64,000 nt of DNA from Helopsaltes ochotensis (taxonomy: Eukaryota; Chordata; Aves; Passeriformes; Locustellidae). Location: the NCBI GenBank assembly GCA_013400155.1, contig VXBM01000895.1, positions 110,052 through 174,051 of the forward strand, given 5' to 3'. The position numbers were made by a program, and so were the translations under genes. Of the stretch, positions 23,819-37,100 are shown in pieces. The notes beneath the pieces are model-generated. The model was not told the DNA's origin. It searched no databases and saw only the letters and a list, made by a program, of their open reading frames with translations. How positions within the stretch are numbered: the stretch's first letter is position 1; the number at the start of each line of letters is the position of its first letter.

Positions 23819-26800
23819 GAGAGGCGAGAGAGAGAAAATATTAAAATATTTGTATTTGCTCCAGTTTCTTTTTCTTGGTATTGTTCTTGCTGAAAATATT
23901 AAAGCTTGGTTTATATCATTATTTTTTCTCTTACCAAATTAATCTTCAGCCTGCCTGACTTAAACTTGTCATAGATGTAAGGAAAGAACTAAGGTCACGG
24001 CTGGTCCAAAAAACAAAAATATTTTTCAGTTTTTTTTAAATCTCCATAGAGTATTCATTTTCATAGCCAAGCATCACCCTCCTCACAAATAAGGAGTACT
24101 TTGTAATCTCTTCCCTCTGCTACATTTCTATGGGTTTTTTGTTAACTGTTTGCCCTATCAGAATTATCTTTATTTGGCTCTGGCAGGGGCAGTGTGGATG
24201 TCAAACACGAAACTCCAGCCCACAGCCACCCTGCTGGCTGCAGTCGGGAACCTGTGGCTAAGGAGAAACCTGGACTTCAGGACAGCTGCAAATATTTCCC
24301 TGAGCAGCTCAGCTCACCTTCTCCAAGCCAGAGGAACAGTTGGATTTATCTTGGTTTATTCTGCTAGCAGAGATACTCTAAGAGGTGAGGCAGGGGAGGA
24401 GGCAGGAATGGGTGCTTCCATCCCAGGATGCTGCAGAAGAGGCTGGAGAGCTTCTGGGACACCCATGGAACACCGGCCCTCAAGTGCTGCTGGTGCTCTG
24501 ATCCAGGGGTATTTGAAATTTCAATTATTTATGTGTTCATGCTGTGGGTTAATGCTGACTGACACTAAAACACTGCCTAGATTTAGCTTCATAAAATTTT
24601 TATCCCCACTATGAACTGCAAGTCTTTCTCCAATTTCATTTAAAGGAAACAGAGTATTGAAAAGCCTACTGAGGAATTCATGAGCAACTAGCTACAGCCT
24701 CACTTTTCCTCCTGGCCAAATCCTGGGACTTCATTACCATGGCAACGTATCATGATTTTAATTCCCTTCCTGATTGCCACTGCAGAGAAACCAATATGTG
24801 TGCTTGCTTTCCTTGCAGCTTGCCATGCACTTTGTAGTGGGTGTAAAGGTTCACGGCATTTGCTTCCCAGGGCTCAGGATCCAGAAAAGGATGCTGTGTC
24901 TTTTTGGGGGTTAAACACCCAGAAAAGATCAATAAAATTCAGCAAACCTGACTCGGGCAGCTCAGGCAATGCCTGTGTTCTGACCTCTGGGCATCTCAAA
25001 GAGTCAGGCACAGCCCAGGGCAGTGGAAGACCCTGGAAAGAACAAGCTTCCAAGTTGTGGGGTTTTAGGTATTACACAAGAAGGAAGAGCAGCTTCCACC
25101 ATGGGGAGAACTGGAAAAGGGATGAGAGGTCCTTATGAGGACACAGGGTCTCCAGCAACCATCAGTCCCTGGTTCGAGGTTTCACTTATTTTGGAAATTA
25201 TCACACTCCAAAGCACTTACAGGATTATAATCTCCCTGCTGGAATCTGAAACAGGGCCTGAAACACCAACAGACTGATGATTACCTTAATTATTTATCTA
25301 TTTCACATAAAGTCACTTGTTTGAGGCTGAAAAGCCTCGTTCAGACTCAGAGCCTCACAGGGAACTCTGACAAGGGGGTCACAGGTATTTGGTGCTGCTC
25401 CACGCATAGAACAGCAGTCAGTGAGCCCTGCAAGGATCCAGACAAGATGAGCCAGGGCTGGAGACAGCTGCTCCATCGCCTGGACACGCTCCATGAATGC
25501 TCCATCAACCCACAGAGCTGATTTGCTGCAGCACCCCATCCTCTTCTCAATGCCTCCTCCCCTGAGCCCAGCCTTCCCCTCTCAGTGCACCCCAGCAAGG
25601 ATGGGGTGTGTCTGTCATAGGCATTCCTGTGGAAATCAGACCTCTCATTGGCAGGAAATTCTTGAGCTTATTCCCACAAGTCTCCTGGAAATTCCCAGCA
25701 GCAGCTCTGGGCACCAGAAATTCACCCATGATGGAGCAACCCATGGGTAAGCACAGGACCCATGGGAAAGCTTTTTCTAGTGCCCATCACACAGAGGTAA
25801 AGGTACAAAGGATCTTCTGGAGCTTGGGCCTGCCCTCTAAACTCACTTGAGCAGCATTATACAAGTGTATTTTTCATGTGTGTGCATAGATCTAATATTT
25901 AATATATATGTATTTATAATGTCCAATTTTACTGCAGACATCTGGAGAGTCACAACTCATTTAAGCACAGAAAAGGCATGGGAGATTCACCTTTCTTTAA
26001 GGGCAGGGATGAAGAAAAGAGCAGGTTGAAATAGTGGAATATATGTAGCTACAAACCAGCCTTTGCCTTCATCGCTAAAATCCAGCCTTTCTGCTTACTG
26101 AAGGGTTAAAACTTCTGAACAGAAACCACAGTGTTTTCCTTCTTTTTTTTCTGAGCTTTTTTATTTAGTTGCTCTTTCATTATTGTTTTTCTTCATCTAA
26201 AAAGTGATCTAAGCAATTATAATCATAAAATGGATGTGAGCAAAATGGGTACAGTGGGGTTTATAAAACACAAATTTCCCTTTTCTGGGAAATTTGGTCT
26301 CTCCCACTCTTAAGCCTTTAAAACATTGCCCAGACTCCTGAGGTGGCACGAACCCCACAAGGCCTGTAAGGCCTGAAGAGGAAATCACTGCAATATCCAG
26401 CTCTCCAGCAGATGCAGGACTGCTAACACAGCACTGGGCACTCACCGGAGTGGGGAAGGATCTTCACTGAGCAGAAATGAATAAATGTTAATAAATGAGT
26501 TTGGAAACACTGGACACGCACGGAAACATCTTTGGTGGGGGCGAATCATGCAGCTGAGCTGGACTTGCTCAAACCTCACCCATCACCACCAGGGTGAGGA
26601 CCCAACCTACATTAGGTAACACACCCCCAGCAGGAATCAGCTCCTCAACCAGCAAAGGACCACATTTGGGTTTAGGCTTTTTAATTTTTTTTAAACTGTT
26701 TTTTGAAAATAACCCAAGAAAAACCTTCCTTGATGTTCACTGAGCTGTTACTGGCAAAATATCACTGATGTGAAAACAAGGAATCTTTCTTAAAGGTTGA

Positions 26801-27371
26801 ATATATCCAAAGTGCTCCAGCCTTTTCTTTTTTGCTATTCCTTTATTTATTTTTAAACTGATAACTACTCTCCACATTTTAATTTATGCAGAAAGGGGGA
26901 ATTCCACTGTGATTTATGAATGGAAAACACCAGCTCTCAGCCTGAGAGATCATGTAACCTCCATTAAAAACTAACTTTTATGTCCAAATTACTAGAAAAT
27001 CCTCAGAGTGTGGCAGGTCTGAATGCTGTGTCCCCTGGCTCCAGAGAAGCTTCTCAACCCCCTTTGCAGTGGAAGGTAAAAACTTAAGCCTGGCTTTATG
27101 TCAATATATGACATTACTTCTTCCACAGTGTGTTTGTCACCTCAGCACTGTGGTACAGACTTCATGGGACATGGTGGCGTTGGCAAATTAGGTATCCCAG
27201 GTCCTCCAGTGTCTGAAATGAGCTGCAGTACATCCCAAATAATTCACTAAAGGGTTATGCAGGGGTATGGACCATAATCTTCTCTACAGATCCTTCCAGA
27301 GCTGTTATTCTGCCCAGAAAAGCAATGAGGATTTTTTTGAGAAGACTTTTCTTCATAGCTGCTTCCTGTCC
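23816..27371. other. Intergenic, no gene recognised
   Basis: Unique sequence. A 154-codon plus-strand open frame at 24,150-24,614 has no recognisable domain. AT-rich stretches at about 26,650-27,000 lack repeats. No RNA gene seen. Confidence 0.45.
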
Positions 27372-27795
27372 ACCAGAGGGAAGGAGCAGCTCTGCTGGGA
27401 GGAAAGGCTGGGAGTGCTGGGATTGTTCAACCTGGAGAGGAGAAGCTTTGGGGTGAGCTCAGTGTGGCCGTCCAGCACCTGAAGGGAACCAACAGGAAAG
27501 GTGAAAAGATGTTTATAAGAGCCTGGAGTGCCAGGACAAGGGGGAAAGGCTTCACGCTGACAGAGAGCAGGGTTAGATGGGGTATTGGGAAGGAATTGTC
27601 CCTTGGGAGGGTGGGCAGGCCCTGGCACAGGTTCCCAGGGAAGCTGTGGCTGCCCCTGGATCCCTGGCAGTGCCCAAGGCCAGGCTGGAAATGGGGCTGG
27701 GAGCAGCCTGGGACAGTGGGAGGCGTCCCTGCCACGGCAGGGGTGGCTCTGGGTGGGCTTTGAGGTGCCTTTCAACCCAAAACCTCCTGGGAATC
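27372..27795 (+). mobile_element. CR1 LINE fragment (3' region)
   Basis: Plus orientation, about 420 bp, closely related to the copy at 2,893-3,345: GGAGCAGCTCTGCTGGGAGG, GGGATTGTTCAACCTGGAG, GGTTAGATGGGGTATTGGG, CCTGGCACAGGTTCCCAGG, GCGTCCCTGCCACGGCAGG and CCTTTCAACCCAAAACC near the end. Its terminal octamers are eroded. Open frames across it on both strands are not reverse transcriptase. Confidence 0.93.
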
Positions 27796-30700
27796 TGTGG
27801 TTCACTGATGCTCAGGACATGAAGATCAACTGTGAGCTGTCACACAGTCTCCCTTCAGAGCAGAGAAACAGCCAGTGCCAGAGGATGGTACAGTTCACTC
27901 TAAAATAGAGGCCCAAGGTGGAGAATTTTTCCTCCTCCTAATATACAGAAAGCAGTGGTTTAGCATGTACATCTACACAAAACTTCCACCTGCAGCAGCA
28001 GGTGAGACAGTCCCACCTTGAGCTCATTCTATCCCACTTCATCTGCTGGGAAAACCCTGCAGGGTCTCCAGGATGAGTTTGCCTCTGTCCTGGCTCTAGG
28101 GGTGAGGATCAACACATCAGATGCAGGACAAACACCCTCATCACAGGTGGCAGCAGGGCCCTCTCAGGAAGGTGTGGAGCTCTGTGGAGTTCTAGGAAGA
28201 ACACAAGACACAGAGGAGGGCCTGAGCTGGCAGCAGCATGCTTGATCTCCACAGCAGGTTGATTGATCTTTGCTAAAGGCATCAATGATCTGATTTGCTC
28301 CTCAGATTTTCTTCCCAAATCCATAGCCAAGTGCAGAGCATACAGTCCTCTGGACCTTGTGAAAGTCTGGGAAGGCAGAGGTAGTACCAACAGCTCTGTG
28401 AAACAACAGGCATTTTTACGCTAACTACAATTTTTTTGATGTGCTGATTTTTTGGCAACGTGAAGCAGCAAAGTCAGTCAGACCTTTCATTTCTCTAACC
28501 AGCTTTAAGGGATTTGTAATATTATACTCAGTTATTGGAGAACAGGAGGAAATTGTTTGTCTGATTACAAACCTGTTATTTATTGAGCATTAAGAGCACA
28601 ATCACCTAATGCAGGATATTTTATCCCAGTTTTAGGGAGGTGGGAGTGGAAATCAACAGTCCTGTCCCACCGAATGACATAAACCCACTCTGATCTCAGA
28701 AGTCACCTCTCGAATACTAAAGAGCTGGAACATAAAGGCTTTTAAAGAATATAGTTTCCAATTAGGTCATTGCTTTCAAACAGAGGGTGTACTAAATTAG
28801 TAACATTTGGTGGCAAATTTCTTTGAAGTTCTCATTAATCTTGGTCTTGGATTTGAACTTTTCTTGGCAAAGTTCCTTATAGAATTTGGATCCCAGTTAT
28901 GTCAAAACAACTGATTAGCCCCACAGTTTGAAGGCAGGGGGGATTAGGTAGGGCGGGTGTTAGATTTCATGAAAGGCCTATTTACCTACTCGTTTAGCAT
29001 GACCAAATGGGAGGGCAGCCAGCAGGGGAGACGTGTTGGAAAGATTCCAGCGCTCCTGTCTAATTAGGGATCTCCACGGCAAAGGGTAGCAATGGATTTG
29101 TGAGAGCAGCCACTGTTCATATGCAGCTGCCCACTGGGTCTGGGCAAGGGCTCAGGGCTTCCCTTGACCCATGGTGGCTCTTCTGTGTAATCAACCGCCC
29201 ACTTCCTCAGCCCTTGGGAAATTCCTGGGAAGGAAGAAATACTCTGGGGGAACATCTTTAGGTGGTGTCTTTTCTTCTTTGTGAATGGCCTAAAGTAAAC
29301 TTCCCCCCCAAAACAATTGAACTCTTACCATCTATTCTAACACATTCAACACCAAGCTTCTGAATAGCTCAGAATCACCAAAACGAGGAACTCAATGGGA
29401 AACTCTCATGTAGCCTCTATCTAAGGAGCAATAAGTTTATTTAATTACTTAATGACCCATAACCCAGAGGAGACAACACACGGTGAGTCACGGCAGAGGT
29501 GAAGCTTGAGAAGTTCTCAATAGGCTCTGCTACAACAAATCAAACCTGGGCACGCTCGTGTCCACCATGCACATCTTCCTGAGGCTCCAACTAGCCAAGG
29601 AACAAAGGCAGACACTAGGAGGCCTTTCCTGGAAATCACAACCCAGAAGCAGAGACCTGATAAGGAGAAGGCTCAAAATTGCATGTGAAAAAAGTGCTCT
29701 GTCTTACTGAAGCATGAAATGAGTGAGAGACAGGCTTCTGTCATCCCTGGGGACATCTGATCCCAAGCCAAGAGAGAGATCCAGCCCCGGAGGGTGCAGG
29801 GCCAGCGTTATTTACAGCTCAGCTGGGTGCACCCAGGCTTGGCACAGCTTCAAGCCTCTTGTCACCTCCTGCAGCTACTGCTCGCTCTGGGACGGGCAGG
29901 AAGAGCATTTCTGGGTGGTAAAGCTGCATGAGGCACGAGCCAGCCTTCCCAGGGCTTGGGAGCTCCCTGGGAGTAGTGCTGCTCCTGTCTGTGCATGAAA
30001 CTGCCCTGGAGAGGAGGAAACTCCTGAGGAAGCTGCAACTGCAGCAGCAGCAGCAGCAACACTTGGTAGGGAGGAGTGAGGACACCAGTACCATGCTCAG
30101 TCACAACAACATGGTATAAAAATGTTAAACTCATCTTTTCCTTGGCAGGAAAAAAATCCCAAAGCCTCAGGATTTCGCTTTAATTTGAGGAAATTGTTGG
30201 TTCAGGTCTTATTTTATGTAAAACTCTTCCTTCCATCTGTAGACTATCCTAAACATTTCAGCAGTGATCAGAAAGTCTTCTCTTACAACAAAATGCAGTG
30301 AATATCTGTCCACAGCTTTTGTTCTCACCATCTCTGACATTCAGTTTTCAGCACAGATCCAGCCTCACTGGCTTTAGCAGGAACTCAACATCAATAATGT
30401 CTGTGCATATGCAGAGGCGTTTGCAGGATCATGGCCACAACATTAGTATAGAACTAATTTTAATAAGCCTAATTAGGGTCATTCTGCAATAGTGTGAAAA
30501 GTAGCACTGATAGTTATTGGCTGGGGAGGGAGAAATCACAAGTACTTTCCCACAAGCTGGTGACCTCAGGGTAGGACTTCAGAAATCTCTCCTATAAAAC
30601 TGGAGCCACAGAAAACCAAGTTGGCTGAATTTAGAGGAGCCACGGAAATACTTTTTTTTTTTTTTCCCCGAACAGAACTGTTTGGCTCTGAACCATTTCT

Positions 30701-31034
30701 TCCACACTTTGGGGCTCAGTAATGTCCCTCACATAATAATGTCAAAGCATGGAAGAAAATAACCAAGGAAAAAAGTGTGTAAGAACCATTTTTGAAGGAT
30801 TAAATTCTAAAGAAGGGAAGATTTTCAGGGTGTTCAATAAAAGCTGCACAGGTGAAAGAAAGAAGCGTCTTGTGGCGCTTGTTGTCTTGCCTTCTTCAGA
30901 AATATAAACTGCAGCTGGAGGACAGGTGGCACAAATCCAGTTCATTCACCTTCAGGCTTTGGGACCTTGTTTTGCCACCATGAGTCGAAGTTTTCTCAAC
31001 AGAGCCGAGCCATTTCCTCTATTTTTTCCTCTGG
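27796..31034. other. Intergenic; contains an AT-rich candidate regulatory block
   Basis: No gene. About 28,490-29,060 is unique and AT-rich with TTAATC/ATTAG cores and may be a conserved non-coding element. A (CAG)6-like stretch lies near 30,041-30,058. Nothing else recognised. Confidence 0.4.
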
Positions 31035-31165
31035 TACAGAACACCAGAAAAGCTGGAGTTTGAAGGGACCTGCAAGAGCCGCTGGTTCCATCTCCCTGCC
31101 GTGGGTGGGGACTCCTCCCTCCAGACTGGGGTGCTCAGTGTCCCTTCCAGGCTGTCCCCAAACAA
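31035..31165 (-). mobile_element. Diverged CR1 LINE fragment
   Basis: The plus strand shows eroded reverse-complement CR1 landmarks: GGAGTTTGAAGGGACCTGCA, CTGGTTCCATCTCCCTGCCG and GTCCCTTCCAGGCTGTCCCC. The resemblance is weaker than in the other copies and the borders are approximate. Confidence 0.5.
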
Positions 31166-34100
31166 AGCAAGCAACCCAAACCCACGAGGTGCTGTGGGCT
31201 TTCCAGCACTGCCCTGCCTGACCCCAGCACATGCACCAATCTTCAGCAAGTCCAAAGACCATGAGCTGTCCCTGAGCGCTCCAAGGAGACTCCAGCAGCC
31301 ATCGGAAAGCTGGGTGGTGTCTCCGTGTCCTTTCCTGGGGTGGACCAGAAACTTCTCTGACCCGCGGGATGCTGCCAGTGCTTCCATCAGGTTGAGACAA
31401 GGACAGGCAGCACGTGTGTGCTCTGCAGGAGAGAGAAGGTGGGAGTTTTCCAGGGTAAAGCATTTCCTCTGGTTCGTGTTCAATTAAAAATCATTCGGCG
31501 GCTGACAGTAGCTTCTCATCTGGCATATCGTGAAACCACTATTTCAGCACAATTTACAGCCTTTTGGGGAAAGGAGAACTCAGTTATTTAGTAACTTCCT
31601 TGCTCACCCTCAGGAAGGTCAGATCCTTTTGTTCCCTGCCAGAACAGTGAGAGCTATAAACTACAGGAGGGAGAGAGTGTTGGGAGCTTGTGCTTCCAGC
31701 CGTGCACCTGGATAACCCTGCACAGAGCCCTGCAGTGCAGGGAGGTCACGCGTGGAGGAGCGGAACATTACGGGGTTGATTCATCAGAGCAGGGAACACC
31801 CAGCAGTGCAGGAGGGCAGCTCAGGAGCTGAGTGCTACAGCACAAAGCGCAGGGCCCGGATGCGCCTTGCCGAGATGTAGATAAAATCTACAGCTTAAAA
31901 CCAACAGTCCAGTGGGCACCAGGAGGAGCTGATCCCCACTAGTTTCCCCTTGATAGCATTTTTTTTCTGTTAGGAGATGGAAAATAGCACAGTAAGGTTC
32001 AGGTTTTCTCCCCGACAGCTGCGGGCACCTCAGGCTGTTGTCAGCAGCTGCCCCGGCTTGCAGGGCACTGTAAAGCTTGTATGGGCTCACAGCACTGCAG
32101 AAAACCCAGGGCTAAGCCAGGAATGAGATTAACTTGCCAAGGAGCTTCCTTCTCCAAGAGAACACTTACTAATAAATTTTGAAATAATAATAAAAAAAAA
32201 GTTAGCAACATTATTTTTATAATGCCTTGTGCCCTAAGTTTCATGGATATTTCACTGTTGTCATTTTTGACACCTCAGGCAGGTTCATGTGACGCAGACA
32301 CTACAGGGAGAGAGAAGCCAGCTGATCACACCTCTAATTGTTACACTGTTTTCCCATGAACCTCATTCAATTTCCAACCAGGAGTTTAGGGAACAAAGGT
32401 GAAAAAATCCTCCAGGCTCAGAAAATTCACAAGAAAGAGAAAGAAACAACTTCCATTGTTGCTACACATTTGTTAACATTTCATTTCACAAGAAATCAAT
32501 AAAGCCCAAACATTTCTGCCAAAAACATAAAGGAACAATGGTTCAAGGGCTGCAGAACATGGAGATTTTTTTTATCACTTCACCAAGGTTTAAAACAAAC
32601 GCTTTCCCTCTGCCTCTCTGTTTATTCTGAAGAATATTTGTCCAAGAAGAGTAGAAACTTATCTCCAGGAACTTTGTAGAGGGAAGATAGTGGATGAACA
32701 GAGAATCAGGAAAAGCATTTTGAGCAGTGCAGGCGGAGATGTCAAAGCAGCAGCTCATCCCAACATCATCTCCACCTCAGTTTGCTTGCTCAGCCTGACA
32801 ATCTACATCTCATTATGCAGCCCCGGTGTTTCTCTGCAATTTAAACAAGAAGTCAGTAATGGGGTGTGATCTTCAAGGTCACTTTTGGAGAGCTGTCTTT
32901 AGCCCAGTGGCCACCAGCTATTTAGGACTAAAAATTACAATTTCACTAAAGAAAATTACCTCCTGGATGTACAATACACTGCAGCAAGTGCACTGGAAAT
33001 GGTCAGATCCAGCTTGGCATATCTTAACTGTCACGTGCGTGAGGGAGGTTTCTGGGATCAGGAAGCATTGGGGTGTAGCCCTCAGAGAAAAAGTTCCTCC
33101 CTTTCATTTATCTCCAGGTACACAGATTTAGAATTGTAGCGTTCTCTTCCTGCTGTACCAGGATACATCAGGCTATTTAGAATGTGTTTCCTTGGAGGTT
33201 CTTTACCTTGCAAAAAAAGAATTCATCTCTGCTGCACACAGAGGAATATTACATTCTGTACATTCAAAGATCCTTTAACCTGTTCTAAATTTCCATCCTT
33301 TCTTTTCCCATGCTCTTATCTGAAGAGATTAATTTTCTTCTTCCATTCATTAACTGGCTCCTGACTGCTTTAGCCAGTAGTTTCCTGGGGCATCACAGCA
33401 ATTCCTGTGGTGATTAATGATGTCAGCAAGGCTAGGCTTTGACATCACAGAAGAAACGGGTTCTTTTGGGGAGCAGATGGATTTATTTAGTTACTTAGAT
33501 TTAACCAGTGTTGGTAAATGCCACATCGTGTGTACTTATGAAACCATCAGGAAGGACTTTCTCACCTCATAGTGAGACAAACCAAGGACTGGGAAAAGGA
33601 ATATTATTTGGCAATGCATATTTGAGTCAATTTGAAGAGAATGCTTGGAGGAATTGATATTCTTACTGATGGTGAAAAAAAGGTGATCTAGATTCATGGG
33701 CCCACTGGAACATGGCAGCAAGATGGTGACAAGACTGCAGATGGAAGAGGAACACATTTAAATTTAGTTTCCAGTAATTTCCAATGGGCAGCTTTTAATG
33801 CCTTTCTCCATTTCATAAGGACATCATAAAGGATGACTTGTAAAATTATCATATTCTTAATTCCTGTCAAAGTTCATCTCCTATCACCTCTGCTTTGCAG
33901 ATAAATCTAACACATCCTAAGGCAGGGCTGTGTCCCTGACTTGCTGGAGGTGGCAGAACCAGCTCCGGAGCAGGGTGTGCTCCTGGGCTGGGTGAGCAGC
34001 ATTCAGGCTCCCAGGGAGCCTCACTCTGCTGCAGAGAATCCTGTTCTGAGTGTCTGAGCAGCATGCAGATTCTTGGGGCTTGCATTTATTAACATGCCAA

Positions 34101-37100
34101 TTTCTTGGTTAAGATGAAGGGGGGAGGAAATATTTCAAACAAGCTTGTAAATGGGATTTTTTTTCCTAAGTAGAATGACAGCTTTCGTATGTTAAGTGTA
34201 TTCATTCTGGCTACAGAGCACACACAAGGAAATTTTCAGCAGCATAATGCTGAAATGTATATAGTTGGTTGCTGACTTAGAGAAGTCCTCCCCACAAAAA
34301 AAATCAAGGACAAAACCCAAAACCTGAGCTAGCTGTTGTTAGCAGATTGCATGGCCTTGCATTTCACCCAGCTCCTCTTAGAGTCCAGCAGAATGGAACA
34401 GCTTGTCCTATGAGTGTCCATCACAGACTATCAAACTTCGAAGTTACAAAAAGATTTTGTGCTCCTTTGGAGATGGTGGCCAGGATCACAGTGTCTACTG
34501 GGCAGTGTTTCTTTAGGTGTTTCTTTTCATAGTGAGTACTGGAAGAATATTACAGCCACACAAGACCTCCCTGTCTTCCAGCAGTAGAAAAACTCCAAGG
34601 TTTCCCAGTCATTTCCAAAAGAAAGTATCTGTAATTTCTCCAAAAGAGATATCATAACAGTTGGAAACACCACAGCTGCTCCCTCCAAAAGCCTGTGTTG
34701 GAACATTAACCAGCCTCATGAGAACTTTATCAGTTACACCTGAAACTACCTCAGGACTGAAAAAAGTGCTATGAAAGGAAGGAGCTGGGCCTGAAAGATG
34801 GCTGTGACTGGGACAGGGTAGACCAGGACACCATCACCACCTGGCAGCTGGCAGAGCTGTTCCACTGAGAACTCCATGAGCAGCTGCTCACACCCACTGG
34901 ATGCCCCGGTGCTGTCCTGGGGCCAAGCCTTTCACATCACATATCACAAGTGCCACAGCAGGGCCACGTCCCCTTCTGCTGACACTGTTATTCACACTGT
35001 TTCTTGTCACTGAGCTCCTTTCACAGATGATGCAATACATGTATGGGAACTTGGCTTTGGCCTCCAAGGAGCGAGGGCTGAAGGTGACCCAGAGGCTGCC
35101 TGAGCTCAGGCTGCTGCTTGCAGTGCTCTACCTCAAGCAGGATCACCTGCCTGCCGAAGCCCTGTACCTTGCACTGACTGGGAGAGGCAGTGACAGTACC
35201 CTTGTACATTGAATTCCATGATGCATTCACTAGAAAAATCCTGAAATTTTCATGAGACTCCAAGCACAGAAAAGTAATTGTGATGACAACGTGTGATAAC
35301 CCTGCAATGCTTCTCAGGGTGGCTGCAAGGCTCAAATTTGTCAGTCTTCAAGCCTGCCAACATGTTTTGATCAGAGACACTATCTCAGAGTATTCAATGC
35401 CATCTTTACATTAATTTTGAGATTAGGTCAGTTTACTCACCATGATGTGACCTCTCCATAGAGAATGGAGGAGCCACTGACGTGGCACACGAGCACTGCT
35501 GGAGGCTGAACAGATGGCAAAGAGGCATCCTGGATCAGGCAGACCTCAGGAGGAGCCAAGGAGGAATTGTCTGAATTGTAAAGCCTGGTGGGAGCCAGGG
35601 CTGTGTCTGCAAGGAGAGCTGCCTGTGCTCTGGTCTCATCCAGCCCTGGCCCCTGCCAGGAGCATGCCTGACCCTGCACCAGCCTCACCATTCATTTCCT
35701 TTGCTCCACAGCCCCGGCCTCCCTTCTCCTGGAGCAGCTCCAGACCCACGGCGTTGTTTTCTCCCACATTCAGCCAGGAGGAATGTGATGCTTCAAGCAA
35801 AACATCTCATTTTCACCTAAGATTTCTCCAGAGCAATCAGGAGAGGCCTGGATAAGCTGTGCTCCTCGTCAGCAGTGGGACCACCACGTCCTCCTAGCTG
35901 GGCAGAGGAGCACGGGAACGCCTCAGGGACACCTGGAGGAGTACAGCAGACACCAGGGGTGACAACCACTGTGACCAAGAGACACTCATAGGATGTGCTG
36001 TGGTGACCACGCACCTCTGGCCTTTCTCTGCCAGCACAAAAGCACTGGAATCTACTGTCTCATGTTTCCTATTGATAGGCCTTAAACCTTGAGAGGCAAC
36101 TGAGTGGCAGGAAACACACGGTTCAGGCACGTCACAGTGATTTAGACTATCTTAAAATGTCCCTAAATCTTCATGTGTTGCCCAGTTTTCAACTGCCCCA
36201 GCACTTCAGAAGATTCTAGCGCCGCAAGGCTGGGAACTGGAACCAATTGGCCAAGACCTCACAGACATGAGATTTAAACCTAAAGCATTAAGACCCTTCT
36301 GGGGTTTGAGTTTTCCCTCACTTCCTCTCTCACTGGAATCAGAAAGTGCAAAGAAGCAACTGTGGAAATAAAATTTAATCTCTTTTCAGAAAGTTACTTG
36401 AACTTTCAGAACCTTGTGTTCATTCCCATTGAGGGCAAAGATCCAAGATAGTTATTCCTGTACTTAAACCAGGTTCAGTCATCCTTAGTAATTAAGGGCA
36501 CTAGATCAAAAATTAAATTTATTGTACCAGTAGCACAACCACAATGGATATTCATAAAATTTAACCACACAGAGAAGTGGGTTGCCTGAGATCTGCCATT
36601 CAAGCAGGCTTTATTGCATTTAAATATAGAATCATAAAAAATAAATTAAGAATGGGGATGACCCTTTGTCTACCTAGAGGCCCAGGAAAGATGTTTGCCT
36701 CTGATACAGTTTGCAAATTAGCATTTTATAGGGCCTGGGATGCTGCCTGACACACAAAATACTTTAAAATTCTGTAAATAATGTAAGTAAATTAACAAGA
36801 GATAGTGACTGCAATGAATAAAACATAAGTTAAGTACCTTTCCATTTCCTCTGAAGCCTAGAGGAAAAAAGTGACTAGATTCAGTTCTTTGGGGGAAAAA
36901 AATTGCAAGTACTTGCAATGTTTGGTAGGAGAACACACAGATAATTCAGAGAAACACTGAAAAGTCAGTCTGAAGCATCCTCTACTTAACTATGGAAAAG
37001 CCAGGGGTTTGTGGCAAAGACAAGTCCCTTGGGTTAAGTTTTAGCCTTGTCTGGGCAGTCCAATTCCCATCAAGTGCTTGGGAAAATCATCAGGGATGCG

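Noticed and set aside
24150..24614. 154-codon plus-strand frame
   Set aside because: No recognisable domain, and ordinary composition for non-coding DNA.
27353..27805. 150-codon minus-strand frame
   Set aside because: Antisense of the CR1 copy at 27,372-27,795; not a gene.
35437..35691. Minus-strand frame ending at a good GTGAGTAA splice donor
   Set aside because: No acceptor with a pyrimidine tract precedes it and the peptide matches nothing; a single donor match is expected by chance.
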